Assembly (NCBI GenBank): GCA_035578175.1
Contig: JAQMRL010000001.1
Coordinates: 55,141,553-55,205,552, forward strand
Length of the DNA stretch: 64,000 nt
Source of the DNA: Catonia carolina
Taxonomy: Eukaryota > Arthropoda > Insecta > Hemiptera > Achilidae
Direction: 5' to 3'
The notes under the pieces: generated by a model
Seen by the model: only the letters and a program-made list of their open reading frames with translations
Databases searched by the model: none
Told to the model about the DNA's origin: nothing
Program-made: the position numbers and the translations under genes
Shown: positions 58,367-64,000 of the stretch, piece after piece
Layout: every line of letters begins with the position of its first letter
How positions within the stretch are numbered: position 1 is the stretch's first letter

Positions 58367-61300
58367 TTGTATACACACCCTAACTCTTACAAAATTGTTT
58401 CAATGCCAAGAATGCTTCACTTTAATTGCGGTCAATCTATAATAGTGAATACAATATGCTAATAAAAATAAATTCCGATAAAGTTTAGGGTGTTTAGAGA
58501 ATAGATTGTCTGTTTAGAAACTGATTGTTTCTGATTCCAATACCGAGTGGAACAGTATTTTCTAGTTTAAAACAATTATTTATACACTAGGAAAATGGTA
58601 CATTGTAAAAAATAAACCAGTAATAATGTGTTCTTTTTTAATTTCTTTCAGGTGAGCAATGTCGAAAAACTAAAACAACACGAGATTTTATTTTATTACC
58701 GTAGGTAATACACAATTTATACGTTCGAGGTAGGTGTAAAATTAACAAAATAATTTTGTAGTAGAATAAATTTATAGGATTGTAACTGAAAAAGAGTTCT
58801 TCGGAAACCAATGCACAATTTATAGAGGAGTATGGTGTCTAAAGGTCAGCCAAATTATTGATATTTTTAACACATTTTGCACAGAGCATGAAGATTTTAG
58901 AGTACAAATTCAATCAGTTGAGATTAGCTGAAACTCTGGAAATTTCTCTTTGTCGTGAACTTAAATTGATTTGAACGTTTTTGTAATATCCCCTCCAAAG
59001 AGTGTACGTAATTTTGTCCAGTTATTCTTACCAGTTTACCATTCTTCAGCCACCAGCATTTCCCTCATCCAGTTCTGCTACTACCATAAAATTTTCCCTA
59101 GAGTTTATTCTATCCGAACCAGTGAAAAACTATAAATGGGTATATAAATTTTAATTAGATTTACAAGTTATATTATAAAACTAAAATATCCGTAGACTAT
59201 TTGTCATTTCTGTCTTCCAAAATAATCACGGAAAAACATACAAAAATTTGTTGGCAATTTATTTTCACAATGCGTAAGTTTTGAGTACAAAAATGGTCAG
59301 AACAACTAATTTCTTTGCTAGTAGTCCCACACTCGATTCCTAGTTACGTTTTTTCATCTTTTTATCTTTATTTCCCGTATTATCTGGGCGCATACTAAAG
59401 CGTTTCTACACATCAACGCCTAACAAAAAATTAGTAAATAAAATTACTTAATATTTTATAGTCTGCAAATATTTATTTATTATTTTATGCTTTAATTATA
59501 TCCTGCGTCTAACAAAATATTGAGATATTTTTAATTATAATTTGTGACCTTAACATCAATAATTAACCGGAATATATTTGTATGTAATGGTTCGCACTGT
59601 GCAGACAGTCCTTTTGAGTGAAAAGATAACACAAATTTGTAATCGAAATTTGTTTTGATTAATATCAAAATATATATTTTAAGTTGATATTTTAAGAGAT
59701 TTTCAAGGGGTTAACATATGGATTGGACAACTTTTAAAGTTATTGAGCAAAATTAATAGCGATTTAACGTAAATATTCGCTTATCGTTTATCGTCTAGGG
59801 ATTAAACTAGCATTGAGGCTGATGATTTACGTTGTATTTATTAATAGTTATTACTGGAGAAAATAATAAATAATGTTTTAACTGGTTCAATAATTTTGTT
59901 AAGGTTGAAGGATTTAGTTATAAATTTCTTTAAATATTTGTAACTTTATCGGGTGTTGAGTAGGAGGGTGTACGAGTTAAGAGAGTTAACAAGCAGAAAG
60001 AGTTAGCCAGACTGTCACGAATTAAATTTTACAAACAACCCCTTCAGCAACAAGAACCATCCTGTACATAGTTTCCCTTTCTCCGTCCTTTCTTACCTTC
60101 AACCAACCACATTAATTATTGAATCGTATCCTTTATTCAACGTTAAACGCCTGCAGTCTTTCCTGCTTATCCAAACTCAACTTTGTTTTTGTTTTAGTAC
60201 GGGAATTTTGTAAACACTTTATCCAAACCATGTGTCGTGAATTCAATTATCTTTAGAGTGGTTATAAATTTAGGATAATATTTTAATTTAACGTATTAAA
60301 ATATTTTATCGTTAAAATATAATATGTCAATGAATATTACCCCACTATATTTTCTTCGATGTCATAATTGTCATCGTGTACTCTAATAAAGATCTTAAGT
60401 TAAATTTGAATATATCGAAATAAATTTATTTTAGTGAGACCTATAACTAAAATTTGTAATAGAAAACCAATGGAGTAGAACATTTTGTACCGTTTTAATT
60501 TCAGACAATTATTCACCTAATTTTTGTGAGGAAATCCGTTAATACGAGTATATTTAAATCATAATAACATACTAATACTAAATATTATTAAAAGAGTGCT
60601 TAATTAGTATATGCTATAATTACACTAATACAATAGTAAATACTAATATTAATAAAAATTAATCTAGTAATTGTTTTGTAAGTAAAAGGGAAAATAAATA
60701 AATTTAAATCGAAGGTGAATGAAAAAAGTAAATTTTCTTTAATAAATACTTATATCTACTCTATCTTAAATCATAATATTACGAATTAATCTGCGAAAAA
60801 ATAGTATAAAATTTAAAAGTTTAGAAAATTTGTGTACTTATCTGAGGCCGAGATAGTGATTTAGCTTGTGCTACAGGAGAATTATATTAAATTAAATAAT
60901 CTAAACTAAAAACAAAAATAATACGTTGTTGATGAGAGTAGGCATATTGGGATTATTTTTTATATTGGAAAGGTAATAAAAATTATTGTGTTAAGGTATT
61001 GGTTTATTATTAAATTCATATTGGGCAATAAATAAAGTATTCCAGGAAATCATCCGTGAAGTTATTCACTTGAATTTTATTAAACGGATTGATTTTATTT
61101 TCATACGATATCCATAACACTTAAAGTGAACGTGTACAGCATAGAATAAATTTTAATAGGCAACGAAGCACATCAGATGAAAGGGTTTTGTTTACTAATA
61201 AATCTAGTTGCGTTGTTGAATATGGAAATTCTACGTAATTTGCGTAATCTAAAAGCAATCATATTGTTTGCTGTCATATTGTTCGATTTCCCGTTCCTCC

Positions 61301-61736
61301 AACTGCACCGCTAATACCCTCGCTACGGTATTACTCTTGTACTAGGTCTGATCGGATTGTGCCGCTGCTGTTACATGAGATCAGAAACGCTCGTGCAGAA
61401 TTCAAACAAAATAAACATACCTAACGCGACTGATGACAAACGAATTAAACGTAGGGAAAGGATTATTCATAAGCAAACGATTTGTATAAGAGGTTGAATT
61501 AAATTCATCCAAAATATTGGCAATTATATACTTTATTTATTTTAATACACAATTTCGCAGCTCTGAAAACCAGTAAATATTTTTATAATTCAATTTGTAC
61601 TACTTTAACACTTTTTAGATCACCACTCATAAGTAGCATCCCTGCGTTAGATGTCGTAACATTGATTGATGCATGAAAGTTTTGGCTTTGCATTTTAATG
61701 TAAGAAGACTGAGTGTTTAATGAATAAAAGAAATAA
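58367..61736. other. No gene seen
   Basis: AT-rich. A GC-richer patch at 61290-61400 has no long frame and no recognised repeat. Confidence 0.5.
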
Positions 61737-62078
61737 ATCTTCTTCTTCTTCTGCTTTTTCCCTGCTGTTCCTCCCCCTCCTCCCCTCCTCCCTTCCCCCT
61801 CCTCATCCTCTCCTTCCCCTCCCGCTCCTTCTTCTTCTTCTCCTTACTCTTCTTCTTATCCTTCTTCTTCTCTTTCTTCTCCTTCTCCTCCTCCTCCTCC
61901 TCCTCCTTCTCCTCATCCTTCTTCTTCTTCTTCTTCTTCTTCTTCTTTTTCTTCTTTTTCTTCTTCTTCTTCTTCTTTTTCTTCTTCTTCTTCTTCTTAT
62001 CCTTCTTCTTCTTCTTCTTCTTCTTCTTCTTTTTCTTATCCTTCTTCTTCTTCTTCTTCTTCTTCTTATCCTTCTTCC
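61737..62078 (+). repeat. (TTC/TCC)n polypyrimidine tract
   Basis: About 340 bp almost purely pyrimidine on the plus strand: a C-rich first part with CTCC units, then TTC runs punctuated by TTATCC and TTTTTC. Open frames across it (leucine-rich one way, arginine-rich the other) are products of the repeat and not genes. Confidence 0.97.
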
Positions 62079-63288
62079 CTTCGGATCATACAATTGTACA
62101 ATCGGTATCCTCTAAAGTTATATTCTTTCCAGCGTTTGTAACGTGGCCGAGGAATTCATGTTTTTTACTGGCAAGATTAAAAAAATAGCTTTGAATGTAG
62201 GGCTAGGAAATTGGCATCTATTCCGAAAAGAACCCTGTAATGCGTTTTTGAATAGGCCTACTGATAATTTTCTATTAGCGGTTTGCTTAATGGGACTGAT
62301 AAGAAAAACAGCTGAGGAAACGGTAATAATTGAGGATACTATTTTGGTAATACGATATTCTTGTTACATTATCTACTACTTGTGCTTATAGCCAACAATG
62401 TCACGAAAGAAAGTTCCGTTATGACGCCACTTTGGTTTTAGGTAATATAGACTATCTTCTAAAATTGTGAAAACAGACAATCAGATAAACAAATTACTTG
62501 TTTATCTATAACTGATAACCTAAATCAGGAGTTCTCCAGAAAAAGGCAAAAACCACCAAATATCTATTATTACGTCTGTTATTACAGAAAATAACTTTAC
62601 AAAAACCGATTCCAGATTTAAAATGACATTTAATTCGCTTAAAATTATTTTAATTTTTAAATAAAAATTTCCTCCTTTCATACTATTGGTCTATTTCTTT
62701 TTGACTTAAATAAATAAATCTAAGTTAATGTTATAAAAATTAGTAAGTTTTTAAAATCTGAAAAAAACTCAAAAAAACAAATATTAGAAAGAAAATATGT
62801 TTTTAAAAAACGTTCATGTACCGATAGCAAAAGATAACTCAATATGGATCTCAATATTTTAAAGATAAATAAATTATTAAAATTCTTTTAAGGTACAACA
62901 AGGCAACAATCAATAATAACAAAGAAATTTAGGTTTGACAAAAAGTTTTCATACCAAACATTGTAATACAACTAGGATTATTCCCGTATTTTGTTGCATG
63001 ATGTTAAAAAAAGACAGTTTGTGTCTCTTAGTTGTTTTAGGATTGATTCGTGTTATATCGAATAAAGAAGTAGTTAATATATTTGTTGATATCACTTCAC
63101 AAAGTTAGTAATTTTATTTATGAGGTTGCTAAAATGGTTCCTACAAGTTCAATTACTGGAATATTATAGCAAATTGATTACAATAATTATGACAATTTAA
63201 ATTTATATATTGCAAAACGTTTTATTAACATTGGTTAAAATTAATAATACGAGATCTGAAAGAAAACAAATCGTATAAATAAAATTTC
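62079..63288. other. No gene seen
   Basis: An 82-codon frame at 62143-62391 shows no family resemblance and is probably chance. Otherwise AT-rich. Confidence 0.45.
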
Positions 63289-63372
63289 ATACATTTATAT
63301 GACATAATGAACAACCAAAAAAAACTAATTAAATATAAAACTCACCTCAGAGTATTACATTCATTCAAGATC

Positions 63373-63399
63373 TTTCGTCTCTCCCAGAGTCATCCTCAG
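63373..63399 (-). ncRNA. Hammerhead-like motif, left arm
   Basis: On the minus strand CTGAGGA, then T, a stem GACTC...GAGAC with one mismatch, then GAAA. It is the eroded partner of the right-arm motif. Confidence 0.3.
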
Positions 63400-63602
63400 G
63401 AACTATAAACTACACACAAAACACAAATAACATTTAAAACAAATTATGGTCGAAGACACGTCAATTATTTAACTATTGCACCAACCATGCCGCGCGGTTA
63501 TTCGGTCGAAATAACGGCGTGCGGCATGGTTGGTGCAATAATTAAATAATTAACGTGGTTTTCGACCATAATTTGTTTTAAATGTTTTATGCGTAGTTTA
63601 CA

Positions 63603-63645
63603 GTTCCTGAGGATGTCTCCGAGAGAGACGAAAGATCTCGAATGA
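63603..63645 (+). ncRNA. Hammerhead-like motif, right arm
   Basis: CTGAGGA (63607-63613) fits the hammerhead core CUGANGA. A perfect stem GTCTC/GAGAC (63615-63629, five-base loop) precedes GAAA (63630-63633). GATCTC then gives a tiny stem III, a possible cleavage after TC, and GAAT that can pair with the upstream GTTC as stem I. This is the order of a type I hammerhead. One extra T (63614) between the core and stem II departs from the consensus and stem III is very short, so activity is doubtful. Confidence 0.38.
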
Positions 63646-63718
63646 ATGTAATACTCTGAGGTGAGTGTTATATTTAATTAGCTTTGTTTCGGCTGTTCCT
63701 TATATGTCGTATATGTAG

Positions 63719-64000
63719 TGGTGCAAACAAAGTAAAAAAATGTTTGATAATATAATAAAATTTCATTTATAAATTTTTCATTTCAATATTTTCTGAAATA
63801 AAGTTTTTTTTATTCAATATCCGTTAAATTAGCGAAGCTGTTAATTCTTCTAGACTGATTGAAATGCATTTCGTGAAATTAAATTTGTAGATTGATTATT
63901 TTTATATCCAATATATTATGTTAACCTTCGGGGACTAGCGCTGTTGCATTTTTGCAAAAAACTTCATTTTTTAGTGTTATTTATTTTCGATATAGGTAAT
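63719..64000. other. No feature seen
   Basis: AT-rich end of the window. Confidence 0.5.

Larger units (their letters stand above)
63289..63718. repeat. ~430-bp palindromic element
   Basis: Two arms of ~210 bp, about 90% complementary by eye, meet near 63506 with a loop of about seven bases. Outer ends: ATACATTTATATGACATA and the complement of TATATGTCGTATATG. The inner arms hold GCACCAACCATGCCGC. Neither arm codes. A transcript would fold into one long hairpin. Confidence 0.9.

Noticed and set aside
61720..62115. Long leucine-rich and arginine-rich frames on both strands
   Set aside because: They are translations of the TTC/CTT repeat; no non-repeat coding sequence is attached.
1..64000. 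CRISPR arrays, operons, prophage or bacterial genes
   Set aside because: No direct-repeat/spacer arrays and no ribosome-binding-site-led gene strings; all features fit an animal genome.

Overview
The window is AT-rich, gene-poor, repeat-rich animal DNA. The mix of Jockey-type, RTE-type and CR1/Jockey-like non-LTR retrotransposons, tRNA-derived SINEs, Tc1/mariner remnants and a DDE-like transposase with a CGGQNRN motif points to an arthropod with a large genome. A hemipteran-like insect is my best guess, but nothing here fixes the species. I recognise no host-gene exon, tRNA, rRNA or CRISPR array. Every convincing coding stretch belongs to a mobile element.

Layout. 1-5.4 kb: a LINE endonuclease scrap, a SINE, a 151-bp tandem duplication, a 154-bp dispersed repeat and a 5'-truncated LINE ending in an (AAT)n tail. 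5.88-9.39 kb: a structurally complete 3.5-kb DNA transposon with 33-bp terminal inverted repeats (32/33 identical), CTAG at both edges, subterminal binding-site-like repeats and a frameshifted transposase. 12.4-13.6 kb: a broken RTE-like LINE. 17.9-20.4 kb: a 5'-truncated LINE whose reverse-transcriptase frame is still open for at least 651 codons. 20.5 and 43.8 kb: two copies of a ~390-bp retroposon, each with its own target-site duplication. 24.1-27.4 kb and 32.8-33.7 kb: clusters of Jockey 3' fragments in opposite orientations. 38.7-39.9 kb: a Tc1/mariner relic next to a dispersed repeat that recurs at 44.3 and 48.4 kb. 40-48 kb: several SINEs and LINE scraps. 54.2-57.3 kb: a full-length RTE-type LINE with an uninterrupted 984-residue endonuclease/reverse-transcriptase gene and an 11-bp target-site duplication, the only element that looks recently and possibly still active. 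57.5-58.4 kb: a fold-back element carrying mariner C-terminal codons in both arms. 61.7-62.1 kb: a ~340-bp polypyrimidine tract. 63.3-63.7 kb: a ~430-bp palindrome carrying a hammerhead-ribozyme-like motif in each arm.

How they work together. The intact RTE protein could supply endonuclease and reverse transcriptase to itself and possibly to non-autonomous retroposons. The SINE family has two 3' subfamilies that keep a stem while changing its bases, as expected if a LINE enzyme recognises that end. The DNA transposon at 5.9 kb cannot move itself because its transposase is broken, but its ends look intact. The rest is decayed repeat debris and anonymous AT-rich sequence.
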